Below are positions 1 to 12,314 of a stretch of DNA of 64,000 bases, piece after piece. This stretch comes from Melampsora larici-populina 98AG31 (Eukaryota; Basidiomycota; Pucciniomycetes; Pucciniales; Melampsoraceae): positions 510,091-574,090 of the forward strand of contig NW_006768819.1 in NCBI RefSeq assembly GCF_000204055.1, written 5' to 3'. The stretch's first letter is position 1. Each line of letters starts with the position of its first letter. Made by a program: the position numbers and the translations under genes. Below the pieces are notes generated by a model. The model saw nothing but the letters and a program-made list of their open reading frames with translations. It was not told the origin of the DNA and ran no database searches.

Positions 1-2567
1 GAATGTCGAAAACCATAAGTAATTTCGCTTGAGGACCTGGAATTCTATGATCTTTAAACACAATCCAATCATCTGCTGCAGCTGCGGACCAAACGTCGTC
101 CATCATATTATTTAAATATTTGATGTGAAATACGTTTTCTGCAATCCATAACACTAGAGAAAAAACTCCACACCATATGTGAGGGGATGCCGATGAGCCA
201 AAATTAAGATTGTGATCAACCCGGAATTTCTTTTTGATTCTAAGAATTTGCCTAATTTGATATTGACGATGAAGAGGTAATGTTCTGAATGCTCCTTCCA
301 CATCCGATTTATATAAGGTAATATTTCCATGTTTCTTTTTCAATTCGATTAAAAAAGGAACCCAAGATTTCAAAGAGTCATAAGAAACCTTTATTTTATC
401 CTTGTCAATCAGATCATTCGGAGAAGGCTTCCCGAAACTCATATTTGAGCATACTCGCATCTTGTCCGAATCTTTCTTCGAAGTCATCAACAAAGGGATA
501 ACTTTCATTCCGGGCAAGAGAGTCGAAAATTCTTCAGAGTAACGTCCTTTCAAGATTTCTTCTTCACACTGTTTTTCTAGTAAAGCTTGATTTTCAAAAC
601 ATGTTTTATGATTCGGAGTATCGACGATAATAGATGATGGTAAGGAAGAGGACGGCCAAAAACCTTCCCTCAATCCTTTCAACGCTGAATTCACAAACGG
701 TCTGTTGGGGTGAAATTTTAGTAATTCTTCCATTTTGTCGATGTTGAATGGAGTTGCTATTTTAAATAAATAATGAAACTGCTTCAGAGCAAAAGCAGCG
801 TCTTGATCTTCCTCTAAAGATGGAGCGTCAGGAAATGGCTCAGCCGTGATACTAGATTCGATCGAAGCTGAGAAACCGAGAGGATTGCTTCCATCCCATT
901 GATAACCTCGAAGATATTTCTCCGAAGTATACTCTTCAGGCGTGATTGCATCCCCTGTGTTTTGCACCACATCCCCTGACATTCTATGGACACTAGTATC
1001 AGTATAAGAAACCAATACTAGATAAAACATAACCAAAAACTTCACAAATATATGAACTTTACCTACACATAAATGTAAGTGCTTGCAATCTGGGTTTTGG
1101 CAATCTGAGGTACTGTTATACGCTAAACAGTATTGCTCTTCCAATCTAACCCCCTTCGATTCTGTAATCGGAAAAGTCCCTTTTTGCTTAAAGTCCGGAG
1201 TATAATGCACCCCAGGCGTAAAAGTCTTAGTCGAAGGACCTTGAAGAGGAAGGCCTTTTCTTCGAAAAGGCTGCTGATAAGAAGGCTGTGAAACATAACC
1301 GGTAAGTACTAACACAATGAACATATCCATAAAAACCACTTACTCGAGAAGAAGAGGCAGAGATATTATTAGAAAAACTATTCTGCACGTAAGCACTTCC
1401 AAAGAACCAAGTTTTGAGGACATCAAAGTCCTTATGATCCCAGTCTGCAAAACAAATGTAACGCCTATCTGCCACTTGACTCCTAAAAGCTGCATCATAG
1501 TCCGCAATATTCTTCCAATTCGCTCTGATACCTCCAGACCAGAACTGAGATTTAATATATTTCGAATAATCAGAAATATATTTTGAACAATCCGGGAAAG
1601 CCATCTTGATAGCTTTCTTGAGAATTCTAAAATAGTATTCCCATTCGGCCAGGTCGTCAATCTCTTGAGTATAATATTTTGAAACTTCCAAACCTTTCTC
1701 TTTTCCTGAAGCTGCATAAGTTGTATCTCCTTTCTTTTTGTTAAGCAGCTCTCCTTTGATTCGTCGTAAGTCAATAAAATGGCCTTGTAAAAGTTCTTTA
1801 GATAAGACTTCCGCAAAATGAGCAGGTTTGCCGTTTTGATTAAAACCTTTGACAGCTGCTGCAATACTGGACTCATAACCTTTAACATCCGCTGCAAACA
1901 AACAAGCTCCTGGAGTAAACTCCACATTATCCTCGGCCGTAACCACTTTCTTCGTGATAAACGCAAATTTCTTGTTGTCTTTCTCAGACTTTGTTGTTGA
2001 ATCTGAAGATTTAGAAGATGAACTTTTGTCTTTATTATGACGTTCTCTCTTCTTTCCTTTTGATTGTCGATTGTCGAGCAACATATTGATTCGATTTTGA
2101 GCATCGACATTTGCTCTTGATAGCGAAGCCACTCTTTCCTCCATTGAGATTTCTCCCGTTTGAACACCTGGAGATATTTCTCCTTCTCCTCCTTGTCTTC
2201 TGTTTGAAGGACCCGCTTCAGGAGAACCTCGGACTGATAGATCTGGTGGATATTCTGGACTAAGAGGGGGAGCGAAGATGTATAATCGGTCATTATCTGA
2301 CCTTGGCGTGGAAGTCGGTCTAGCCCCTTCATTCTTAAAAACTGGTCTCTTGGCGGCTCCATCTTTCCTGACCAAATCGTAAGAGAATTCTGACCAGTGC
2401 CTATACCAATTCCTTGATGTATAAGGAACGATCTTTGCAAACTGGCTTCTGAGTGACACCATTGAAGTGTTGTCTGAACCACCGGACGAGAGATATTTCT
2501 CTCTAAGTTCATCCAACTTGACAGTGACCAAAGCCGCTTCAGCATATAGGCCGCCATCACTTGACAT
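1..2567 (-). CDS. DIRS/Ngaro-like retrotransposon gag-RT polyprotein, partial
   Basis: The protein starts at 2567 with MSSDGG and runs off the left edge. The first about 400 residues are a gag-like region: charged, Ser/Lys-rich in the middle, then a conserved-looking block with FADWDHKDFDVLKTWFFG. A 58-bp GT-AG intron (1343 down to 1286) is needed to stay in frame. A Cys/His knuckle follows (C-x9-C-x4-C-x3-H-x-H-x-C around 1075-1130). A reverse transcriptase domain then reads to position 1, with LYKSDVEGAFRTLPLH (motif A), NFGSSASPHIWCGVFSLVLW and MMDDVW in the place of the usual YxDD. This RT type is that of tyrosine-recombinase retroelements of basidiomycetes; the RNase H and recombinase parts would lie beyond the window. 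From the zinc knuckle to the RT the frame stays open, so a second intron near 1070-1000 is possible but not required. Family assignment is inference from RT motifs. Confidence 0.7.
1286..1343 (-). other. Apparent spliceosomal intron inside the retroelement gene
   Basis: On the minus strand the 58 bp begin GTAAGTGG and end TTTCACAG. Unspliced, the gag frame ends about 20 codons after the intron at a stop (1227). Spliced, it joins the zinc-knuckle and RT frame exactly. The alternative is a degenerate frameshift that happens to look like splice sites. Confidence 0.5.
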
Positions 2568-2775
2568 ATCCTTTTTCGAATTCTTTTATCCAACGGTAAA
2601 CAAGAACGAAAAGCTTTCTAAAGTGTCTCTACCTGTTCTTTGAAAAAAATTTAAATTTGTAATGAATACCTTATCGAGAAAGACTAGAATTAATGAGAAT
2701 GGAAATCTAGACGGAATAAGGTAAACGAGATAAAGGAAAAAGGATGTGAATTATCGAGAGAATCGCGATGATGTC

Positions 2776-2795
2776 ATTTTACCAAGTGGTAAAAT
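2776..2795. repeat. Perfect palindrome upstream of the retroelement
   Basis: Arms ATTTTACCA and TGGTAAAAT are separated by AG. It lies about 210 bp upstream of the retroelement start codon and could be a dimeric regulator site or part of the element's leader. No function can be shown. Confidence 0.4.
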
Positions 2796-4090
2796 AGATA
2801 TCAAAAACCCGATCCGATAACACAAAACTTTTACTCGATCATCGATGTACCTATATTCCCGATATTCCAATCTGTAAATAACGAGTTACCTACTACTATT
2901 CTTCATCAAAAGCACAGACGAATTTATGTACCTTTGATGATTGCTTTTGAGACTCAGTCTGGTCAAAATGACAACGTGATGAATATCAATCTCAGTCAAC
3001 TGTCATGAAGTACTTATCCAGATCACAACTGAACTCCTTTACAGACCGGTGGCGGTAATGAAATATGACTTACTTATAAACAGCTCATATCCCACAGACG
3101 TATTTAAGAATAAAAGGCAAAACCTTGTGAGACCGCATGGCGTTCTCCAAATATCTTGATCAGGCGTTCAAAAATGAAGTATCTCGTTAAAACTAGTCTT
3201 TCAACTATCATCCCTTTCACGCATTGCAAGACATATATGAAGATGACACTACCAATTCCTCAGCAACAATCCAAGAAGTACAATGAGTGGATTGCAGGGC
3301 GGGATGCGAGTTTTCTTCAGGAAAGTGACGGGAACAAAGTTACAGAACAATGTTCATGATGAGGAAAGAGAGGTGAATTCCCCCTCGATTTTCGATCTGA
3401 GATATCGTTTTATGACCGTTTGAGCAAGAAAACTGACCTTCAAATCTCTTGAACTGCATTGACATTCAGCGTAATCGGTTTGAAGGAGCATAGAATAATG
3501 AGCAATGAGAGGTCTAAGTCACTCAAGATTGATGGTTTACAATAACGTCAATCAACAATCATCTTTAGATACGTAGCGTAGTGGATTCGATATCCAAGAT
3601 TATACTACCAGTAGTGACTATATATGTCTCTCGGCATGCTTCTTCCGCCAAAATAGAAGCTCGATGTCAGGGCACCAAGGAATGTTATATTAGAGCATGG
3701 AAAGAAATACCATCATGATCACTACATCAGTCGGCAAGACGAGCTTGTGGTTCGGGAGACCTTATAGAATGAACATGTTTTTTGAAACCAATTAGAAAGC
3801 ACTCCACACACTTTGTGGGCTAATGCTGCTTTTCGAAATTGCGTATCCGCCTCAGCATATCATAAATGTAGCCTGGTAAGTGTTTGGAAGCATCATCAGC
3901 TCAAAAATGTAAGGTTTGCATTATGATAACAAGGAAAAGATGCATTTGAAAAGACACCGTATACTTATTTTCATTAATCAAAAGTCCTTCCAACATTAAA
4001 GGCATTCTTAGAGAGCGTCGGTGGCCAGTTGTACTGATCCTTGCTACTTTCTTCAGCAATCAGCATGATTCGTGAAGCTGATCTCGCGAA

Positions 4091-4097
4091 TATAAAA
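4091..4097 (+). promoter_or_regulatory. TATA-like box of the 4311 gene
   Basis: TATAAAA stands about 215 bp upstream of the ATG at 4311, with no competing ORF between. It is consistent with a core promoter followed by a 5' UTR of about 190 bp. Confidence 0.35.
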
Positions 4098-4310
4098 GGC
4101 ATGAGCTTTTTCAGGAATCATTGCTTCTCATCAATCCAACTTCCACTTCTTACAACAGACTTGAAGTATTGGATTATTCTCTAAAGATCGCATCCATCAG
4201 CAAATTTTAAAAGACACTTATTCTCTTCAAACCAACGCATACATCACCACTTCATACGCTCCAATTCACTTCATTCTTGTCTCCAAAGCCACTGCTTATC
4301 AGCCTCTAAG

Positions 4311-5194
4311 ATGTCGTCTTTGGATTCTCACGATAGCCTTGCCCTCGGTTCTGACAATGCTCCCGAAGCAATTCCTACTTCCAGCTTTGAAGACATGAAA
4401 ATTACGACTAACTCTGCCGACTCTGACTCTTCTGGATCAAACGAAACGTAAGTATCATTTCTTTTTCAAGATCTCTTTCATTCTTTGTTTAGTGTTGGAT
4501 CTCAACTGAAAATTGGTGTGATCAATCTTTTAACTCTGTAGTTCTGAGGTCTCGAATCCACCCGCTGGACGATACAAGGTATACTACCGACAAGGCCCTC
4601 GTGATTCTTTACTCGTAAACTCTCCAAAGAGCGACACACTTTGCAACATTCCCGAAAACTACGAAGTTAAATTTCCGAAAAGTTCTTCATCAATCCTATC
4701 TACTCAATCGATTCCTAAAACCCGCAAACGCAAAAAACTTCCCGCTGGTCGTGGAACTCCAACCCAAATCTCTTGTGATGTGACCGGAACTCTTTCTCAA
4801 TCTTTAACGGGCTATGACCCAGTTGATTCTCCTTTGAACAGATTAGCCATCGAACGAGCCATACTTTTTGTAGGTCAAATGATATCTCTTTCCGACGAAG
4901 ACTCACTTATTCCTTCCATCAAGATCAGAATGCAAGAAGATATTGCTAGGATCTTAGAAGTTCCTCAACAAGTTTTTAACCATCATGATTTGTTACGTTC
5001 TATAATTGATGTTTTTAGATATTGGGTTCAAGAGATGATCAAACGTGATCGATCGGTCGAAGTTGAAAGGTAAGCACATTCTTATTTACAATCTTCATTT
5101 CTGATCGATTGATTGTTTCTCTGACATTTTGTTTTGTTTTTTTAGTTTGTTGAATTTGATCCAGGCTTACAAATCTGAATACGAATTATCTTGA
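4311..5194 (+). CDS. Hypothetical protein, 237 aa, three exons
   Basis: Exons 4311-4447, 4542-5069 and 5146-5194 join in frame through canonical GTAAGT/GTAAGC donors and TAG acceptors, giving 237 residues. The N-terminal half is Ser/Asp-rich and likely disordered, followed by a basic stretch (TRKRKK, about residues 112-117) that could be a nuclear signal. The C-terminal half is amphipathic and helical, ending in YKSEYELS. No known domain was recognised and there is no signal peptide or membrane segment. Clean exon phases argue that it is a real gene. The N-terminal coordinates rest on the first ATG of the open frame. Confidence 0.65.
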
Positions 5195-5604
5195 ACAACG
5201 TCCTCATCTTGAATATCTTTTCTCCAATCATCATTCCCTTCATACTATGTACATACATATCCAATGTTCCGAAACAAACCCACTTTAAAATTTTCTTGTT
5301 GACTAGCCCGATCAGCGGCGGGCGCCGCATGATTGCATCCTGCTTGCTCCATTTTGCCAATTGACACCGCTTTCTTGTGAGCATTTATTTGATCCACCAC
5401 TCAACCTAGGACCTTCCCATTTATAATATGTATAAAACCCTTTTTATTACCAAACCAAAAAGAAACTCTGCATAGTCAAAATCCAAAAACTTGAAATACT
5501 CTTCCAAACTTCACAAAAGAAACACCCAATGATCATACATAGAAATCAAAATGATATTTTTGAATTATCTCCAACACTCATGAGGTCTTTTTCTTGAAAC
5601 AGCA
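5195..5604. other. Intergenic spacer
   Basis: Downstream region of the 4311 gene, AT-rich, with no gene seen. It separates that gene from the convergent pseudogene block. Confidence 0.5.
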
Positions 5605-7010
5605 CAAACCTCATCTCCACTACTCACTGATCCCCATCCATCCCCAACTCTTTTCTCATGATTTCATAATCCTCAAGTTTTTCTTGATCAAAACAAACTT
5701 CACAAAAGTTAATAATCATATTTCATTTCCTTTCACCTTGATTATTTGAACTACTTTCTGTAGAGACAAAATTTGATAGCATTAAACAATCTTTTCCAAC
5801 AGAGTTCACAAACCTTTATATCTTACTTTATTGTATGAATTCAACTATTTTCAACATCAAACTTCAATTGACAACCTCCATCTAAATGTATAGAAGTAAT
5901 TCCCATCCTGTTTAAAATAGGGCACTTTAAAATTAAATTAGATAATTCTTGACTTATTTCAAGACATGATTTTTGATTTTTGATATTCTTTATGAATCAA
6001 TAGATCCTTCTAAACAGCAATCAAATTTCTTAATAAATGTGTCAAAAATTGATTCACAAATCTCATTTGGACCAATTTCTTCAATTATTTTATTCATTCT
6101 CTATGAGACTTCTAGAGATGAAGTTTTCATTCTTACTCTAATTTCATCAAATTATTCAACCTAAGCCAAAAAAAATAATCAAAATCAGTACAATTTGAGT
6201 TTGATCAATGTAAGAAAGAATGTAAGAAAGAATGACTTACAACAGCATCATTTCATTGATTAAAAACACTTGTCATCCTTTCACAACTAACAAAAAACTT
6301 GACTGATTTGATTCAAAACTGCAACTTGACCAATCCCAATATTACTTTCATTTGCTCTACCTTGTTGTGATTACTGAATATCAGATTTATCCAATTGATC
6401 CATATTGTGGTTCAGGTGCATTCAAAACTCCCAAAAATTTAAATTAACAATCTGGCATTAATTTTGACTTGGTTGAAATACTCTTTCTTTGACAGATATA
6501 TTAAATTCAATTGATTTAGACATTGTATATGCTAAAATTGGCTTAATTTCTAATGAGTGTGGTATATCCTGCTTCACTTTCTTCTCAATCATTTCAATTA
6601 AGAAACTTGAAAATGCAGTCTAATAGAAAAAAAACAAAATTCCTGAATTCAGTTCTCTTTTTCTTGTTGTGTATTTGCGTTGATGGACTTACCATTGCAT
6701 CTAAATGATTGTATCCATTCATATTCATTAGGTTTTGGGTATCTTTTTGTACAAAAGTTTCATGTTCTCTAGTCAATGAAGTATCTGATCAAAATACCAT
6801 TCAGGCTTTCCAAAACAACCAAACCAGTATATACTTTAAGTGAATAAAAGATTATGCCAATTTGCAAGGTTGATATTTACCTTGCCTAATTGATTGGTAG
6901 ACCTTTGAATATCAAGATGATACCTAAACCTAAGTTCCATAGGTTTCACAATAGCTTTGATTGCAATTGAAATAGGAACTGGAAACTAAAAATTGCTTTG
7001 AAAATTCATT
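5605..7010 (-). pseudogene. Tip20/RINT1-like fragment (C-terminal half), broken
   Basis: Read on the minus strand, blocks match the C-terminal half of the Tip20/RINT1 family (Dsl1/NRZ tethering complex at the ER, retrograde Golgi-ER traffic). KPMELRFRYHL and RSTNQLGK are followed, after an intron-like GTAAAT stretch, by KPEWYFDQIL. Then come LTREHETFVQKD and GYNHLDAM with a GTAAGT donor, then IEKKVKQDIPHSLEIKPIL, and near the end FDQEKLEDYEI. The family's order is kept and intron positions still show, so this is copied genomic DNA, not a retrocopy. It is dead: one base appears lost between FDQIL and SLTREH, and several stops follow (for example after VKERVFQPSQN). The fragment begins abruptly inside the protein at 7010, directly next to a kinase fragment. 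Confidence 0.7.
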
Positions 7011-7029
7011 CACTGATTGTACTACTTAA

Positions 7030-8480
7030 GAGATACAAAACTCGCTAGTTCATTTCTTAACATATTCTTTTTCACTTTCATTCTTTCTATGTTTTTGAAA
7101 CTCTTCAACTACATAGAGTTTATCAGTTTGTCTATCCCATTTATGTGCTAATCTAATGACAGCAGTTGCACCTTTCCCAATTGCTGCTTTTCCACATACT
7201 GCATAATTCTTTAATAATGTACTGGTACCGACTTGTATTTCAGATTTACCATCTTCTGATCGCGCTCCTTTTGATGAAGATGATGGTTTTTGTCCCAACT
7301 TTCCTCCTACCATTTCTCTTGATTCCGATGATGATGATAGAGCGACTACTTTTTCTTCAGGACTTGTTGGTTTGTCATTCGGTGTAACTCTAACACTTGC
7401 ATTTAAAAGTTTACTTGCAAGTCCTTCAGTCGTCGTCACCTTTTTACTCAATTGTTCATTTCATTCATCACTTTACTATAATTTTGAGTTCCATTTGATT
7501 TATTACCAATAGTAGATCCAGCAGCAGGATGATTTGATGCTTGACGTGAAAGGAATCACATCATACTATTTCCTGTTTCACCTCCATGATTTGATCCACC
7601 TTGAACTGATCGTTTATCACTTGTCTTATGTTCTAAGATGGTCGATTCCGTAGTATTACTATCTCCCCTTTCATTTCCACTATTAACTCCTTCTACACTT
7701 TTACTATGTCCTCCAATCCTTCCTTGACTTTCTACTTTCAAATCTCCACTATGTGCTCGTTTTTCAAATAATTTTCCAAATATGCTTTTACGTTCAGGTT
7801 GAACTTGAGATTTCCTATTGTTTTTTTAACATTATCAGAAGAAAAAAGCAAGATCAGCGGTTTGAAATAGGTAAGAACCGAAATGGTAAAGAAGTGACTC
7901 AAAACGATTTGTACTTCAGCAGGTTTAGTGGCACATCTGATTTAGAAGTTGGAGCTAATTTAGGTGCATATGAACCTAGATCAGAAGGCAATTTTGGGCT
8001 TGAACCACAAGTAGAAGGTGCAAAGGTAGTATGTAAATCTGGAGTTGGAGTTGGATTGTTAGGAGTGATGATTGATTGAAGGATAGGTTTATTGTTGGGA
8101 TTGATGATAACTTTAGATTCATTGAGAGTATGAATTGAATTTGGATCTGAAATTGATAGATGATGATAAATCTGTTCAGATTCAAGTTGATTTGGTTGTT
8201 AAGTAGTGATCATGTGTTTAGCAGTAGAGTCATCATGACTGGAGTGAGAGTATCTTGTTGATTGTTACTGGCAAGAGTATCTTGATGATTGCTATTGGCA
8301 AGAGTATCTTGTTCATTTTCATTGGCCAGAGTAGCTTGTCGATTGTTATTGGTGAGAGTATCTTGTTGTTGATTGTTATTATCTTCTTTAAGATTAGCTT
8401 ATTGATTGTGATTATCTTGTTGATTGAGATTGGTTTGATGAAGATGGGTAGATATATCCAAATCGAGTTTCATTGAAGCT
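7030..8480 (-). pseudogene. SAT4/HAL-type Ser/Thr kinase, N-terminal fragment
   Basis: The minus strand reads a low-complexity Ser/Gly/Asn N-terminus (FGKLFEKRAHSGDLKVES at about 7730-7780). This leads into a kinase start: YAVCGKAAIGKGATAVIRLA (glycine loop), then VVEEFQKHRKNESEKEYVKK, a stop, and TSEFCIS. In the HAL4/HAL5/SAT4 group (regulators of potassium transporters) the same place reads KEFR..RKNESEKEYVKK..TSEFCIGS. The fragment ends there: catalytic loop, DFG and C-lobe are absent, and the ATP lysine position reads V-E instead of V-K. Frames change at about 7550 and 7450. The N-terminus holds a 9-residue tandem repeat (QDTLANxNx). Non-functional. Confidence 0.65.
8247..8381 (-). repeat. 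27-bp minisatellite, five copies
   Basis: AGAGTATCTT recurs at 8247, 8274, 8301, 8328 (one change) and 8355, an exact 27-bp period. On the minus strand the unit encodes QDTLANxNx, so it was probably a coding repeat of the kinase-like pseudogene's N-terminus. Confidence 0.75.
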
Positions 8481-9090
8481 TGACAAGGAGTAAGAGAAGG
8501 AGAATGCAAAGAGAGTTGATTAAGATGAGAATGAAGTCAATGGTGGTGAAGAATTAATTTGATGAGGGGAGCGAGGAATGGATTTGGGGTGAGGCGCGTG
8601 GAAATCAGGTTAAATCTGGTGAACGTGTAAACCTGGAAATTGGTAACACACTGCCAGCATTAAATAGGTTCCCTGGTCGGAACGTGACCTAGGCTGGGAA
8701 TATCATTGAGAGAAGAATGGAGAATCAAATCATCTTGCACTGCACATCTGAGCCATAAAGCATACACTACATGTGTGCAAACATCTGAGTAAATCCTTAG
8801 CTATCAGCTACATACAGGTCGGCTCAGTTATCTGCTCATCTAGATAAGAAAATCATGTGTAATACATGCTGTAACTTTGTTCAGATTGAGACACACATTT
8901 CAAAATATTGACTACATATATCACAACGGCTACTCAGGAAATATTCATGGAACTGTGTAACAGTAGCAGAATGGGAATCTGATCACTAGGACCCGTATTC
9001 CCATCTGGGAACCTCTTTAATGCTGGCAGTGACAGGGATTGGGAGTTAAATCAGGTTTTGCCGGCGAACACGGTTTACCTTTAACTTGAA
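8481..9090. repeat. hAT-derived debris flanking a dispersed repeat
   Basis: A plus-strand piece at 8648-8673 (CTGCCAGCATTAAATAGG) and a minus-strand piece at about 9006-9032 are inverted relatives of one sequence. The same sequence recurs at 63919-63958, where it is coding (LPALKRFPDGN) in a hAT-type transposase start. Between them, 8730-8985 is a copy of the dispersed repeat also found as inverted arms at 57.81-58.29 kb. No gene. Confidence 0.55.
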
Positions 9091-10890
9091 TGATGATGCT
9101 TACAATATTGATTACGCTTATATTTGACGAATATAATTGCCAAGCTTACCAGATAACATTGTACTCGTTAAGCTTATCAAACGTATCCAGGGAAAGACAT
9201 TGGGAGAAAGGGCTTCCAAGTATCCCACTGAGCTTCAGTATTCCGTTAAGATCAATAAAGTATTCAAAGTGAGCTACAATAAGCTACAATAGGTTATCTT
9301 GTTTCTGATATTTGTTCAGCTTACAATTTGTATGAGAGGTCCATTTGTCCTTAATAGATGAGCAGATAAAGAAAAACCCCTGAAAAGAGGAAGGGCTTGA
9401 TAGGTCTTTAAATCTTTGAAACATAGTCAAGTTGGCTCCTGAGCATAGTAAGCTATATGTACATGATGATTTGTTTAGTCACTCTATACGTCCTTTTGAT
9501 ATCTTCTGTGGGATTGAGCTGCCTGATTCATCAGTGCCAGTGGTCAACTCCGAGGGGCATGTTGTTGGAGGTAATGGAAACCTTGGTGATGTCTAAACCT
9601 ATCAAAATTTGTACATGTCATTCAAAGTTGCACATCGTTGGTGTCTGTCACGCTGGAGTCTGAGATGTTTTTAAATGACTTTGGAAAAAAGAATCATCCT
9701 ATCCAAGGAGTTAAGATATATGTATGTATGTACAAGCCGATTGGAGACGCTTAAAGTCGTGCCATCCAAGGAGTTAAGATATACAAGCCAATTGGAGACG
9801 CTTGAAGTGATTGGAGTTCTTTAGGCTAATCCAATTTGACTTTGTTTTCTACATCACACATTGTTTGATCAAGTGCCTCCAAACCTAGTAAGGAAAATTT
9901 CTTTGGAATGTGTGTTGTGGTCGTCAAGAAAACATCCGGAGTCCGAGACATCACCCCTAATTCCAATCAATGATGATGTTTGCAACATCACAGCCAGGGA
10001 ATGAAGACTATTCCCGAAAGATGAATGAATTGGTTTTTCAGTTTTTCAAACCATCTTTGGAGATATGTTTTCAACTCAACAAACAGAGTCCATACAAACC
10101 AAAGAATGCATTAGCTAGTTAGTCCAAAGACCAAATCGTATGTATTAATGATTAATATTCCCCTGTGAGGCCCAATGAAAGTCAATGGATTCATAATTAT
10201 TTTCCAGAAAGATTCTTCCCAATCTGATTTGAAACTGATTTTCTTACATAGTCACTTTGATCCCTCGCTCTGTGATGGATTAGATTAGATTACAGTTTAC
10301 ATCACTATCAGATGATGCAGTAAAACCATGTCCAAGATTGGTGTACATATGTATTCTTAAAAGAAATCAAGCACGGGCGCATCGGCAGGAGTTGGCGGGA
10401 GGAGAAGAAGAGTTGTTGATGATTACAAAGTAGAATCTGATTGGATTGGATCCGACCGATGAATTCTTTAACAAGTCATGATCAAGTTCGGAAGTTTAGA
10501 TCAGAAAAAGATTTTATATTTTTCATTTTGGATCATCAATTTCACAGTCTAGATAACAACATACAAAGCTTCATATGGAATGATCAGTTGAGTTGATGAA
10601 TGGCTCAGCATTTCTTTTTACATTAGTTTATAACGAAATCAGTAAAATTAAATTTTATCAAAGGGTCCAGATCGAAATCAAATATTCATAAACTTGTACA
10701 AATTCGAATACAAGCCAATTTCTTGGTACATCCAATTCCAGCCCATTCATCCTCTTCAATTCTGGATTATCTAATTGGTTTCATTCATTTCTTTTCTGAT
10801 CATCTTCTTTATCTTACATACTATATCTCTTCATCTTCAAATCAAATCGAATCTACTGACATTCTTCTTATCATCTCCTCAAAGAACAAA
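9091..10890. other. Intergenic, repeat-poor
   Basis: No gene recognised. It contains a short direct duplication near 9701-9820. The right part holds the upstream region of the TMEM41-like gene. Confidence 0.45.
9701..9820. repeat. Direct duplication, two copies
   Basis: ATCCAAGGAGTTAAGATATA begins at 9701 and again at 9764. Both copies continue with ACAAGCC.ATTGGAGACGCTT. The first copy carries an extra TGTATGTATGTA insertion. Confidence 0.6.
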
Positions 10891-12314
10891 ATGACACTAA
10901 GCTCTATATCACCATTTGATCATCATTCAAGTGAAGAAGAAACTACATTCTCAGCTCATCATCATCACAACCCTTATCTTCATCAAGATTATCGTCATCT
11001 TCATCTTCATCAGCACCATCAAATGAGACCTAACATGACCATTGAAGTGATTGATTCGAGCACAGAATCTTCGAGTTTATTACATTCACCTAGTTCATCT
11101 TCCATCTCATTCTCAAATTCAACTCAATCTGCCACTCCTCCATTAACACCCATAGAATCTCAACATCATCAAATCACTTTACCTGAGATCGTTCATCATT
11201 CAATCGATCATTCTCCTACTTCATCTTGGTTTCAACCTCAACCGATTCTATCTAAACATTATCATCTGTCTTCAAAATCTCCCATCTTACCTTTACACAT
11301 TCATCAAACTATTCATCATCAAGCAACTCCTTCAAAACAAGAAGATCTATCACAATCCGAATCGAAACTAAAATCATCTACAGTCATCAAATCAAACCCA
11401 AACCCAAACCCAACACTCTCATCATCCATCTTGATCTCAAGAGTCTTGATCTTAATCGGTCTATCAGTTTCTTCATTCTTAGTGATTGCTTATCTGGTGA
11501 CGACTATCCCAGGACTTCAACTACCTACTTCCTTATCACAAGTATCAAATCAAATCCATGATCTAAGACAATACTCTCAATCATCCCCATCCCAAGCCTT
11601 ACATTTATTGATCATCATCAGTTTGATTTTGATATGGAAACAAACCTTTTCGATCCCAGGCACGGTGTTTTCAAACGTATTGATTGGCTCATTATACGGA
11701 ACATTCTATTCAACACTCTTGACTTCCTTCTTAACTGCTGTAGGATCGACCTTTGCTTATTCTTTAGCTATGATTGCAAGACCTTTGATTTATAGATACT
11801 TTCCTAATGCTATTAAATCAGTTAAAAACTCTTTGGATTGTTTTAAAACTCATTCTAATCAGTATGATCAATTTGAATTAATTAGTTATTTGTTGTTGGC
11901 TAGATTGATTCCTATCTTACCTTACTCGGCTTTGAATTTAACGTCCGGTGCCATAGGATTACCGGTCTTGCCTTTCTTTTTGACACTCTTCTTTGGTTCT
12001 TTACCTTATAATTTCTTAACTACTCAAGTTGAGTTTTCTTTTTGATCTCTCTCTTTACCATATCTTTGATACTCATCATTTTACCTCTTTTTCATCTTTT
12101 TTTTTTGGTTTCCTTTTGGGGGTTTTAGGTTGGACATCTTATTGGAATCGCTACACGAAATCATCATCAACATTTATCGATTTGGAATTCAGATTTGTTA
12201 TTCAAATTGGTCTTTATTTCATTACTTTCTTGTCTTCCAATCTTATTTAAAAATCGTTTGAAATCTTTAATCTTAAAATTCAAACGATTTTCTCGTTCTT
12301 ATCTTGGATTTTAA
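10891..12314 (+). CDS. VTT-domain membrane protein, TMEM41-like
   Basis: Two exons (10891-12027, 12129-12314) give 440 aa. The first about 170 residues are His/Ser/Pro-rich and disordered. A membrane helix follows (about 178-203), then the VTT/SNARE-associated core: SIPGTVFSNVLIGSLYG (about 253-269), a Gly/Ala-rich re-entrant stretch, ARLIPILPYSALNLTSG (about 337-353) and FFGSLPYNFL. After the intron come VGHLIGI and a last helix, ending in a basic tail. In TMEM41B/VMP1-type proteins this domain is an ER lipid scramblase needed for autophagy and lipid mobilisation; a Tvp38-like Golgi protein is the alternative. The ATG at 10891 is the first in frame. The donor reads GTTGAG, weaker than usual, but the join restores the family's order. 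There is no neighbour of related function. Confidence 0.8.

Larger units (their letters stand above)
2568..4310. other. Intergenic, no gene recognised
   Basis: No coding pattern is visible on either strand apart from one short plus-strand ORF (3156-3359) without recognisable features. A perfect palindrome lies at 2776-2795, just upstream of the retroelement gene. The right end carries the putative promoter of the gene at 4311. Confidence 0.5.

Noticed and set aside
1340..2593. Long minus-strand ORF (417 aa) overlapping the gag frame
   Set aside because: Basic, low-information translation of a shifted frame; the 446-aa frame has the family-like sequence and leads to the zinc knuckle and RT.
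7050..7451. Functional short kinase
   Set aside because: Only the glycine-loop region is present; the ATP lysine is replaced and the catalytic and DFG motifs are absent.
8648..9045. First read as a MITE with TIRs (CTGCCAGCATTAAA... inverted), also at 63919
   Set aside because: At 63919 the sequence is coding (LPALKRFPDGN) in a hAT-type gene, and no target duplication is seen at 8.6/9.05 kb. Better explained as two inverted hAT fragments around another repeat.
10723..10890. Upstream extension of the TMEM41-like frame
   Set aside because: It begins without ATG; the first ATG in frame is 10891.
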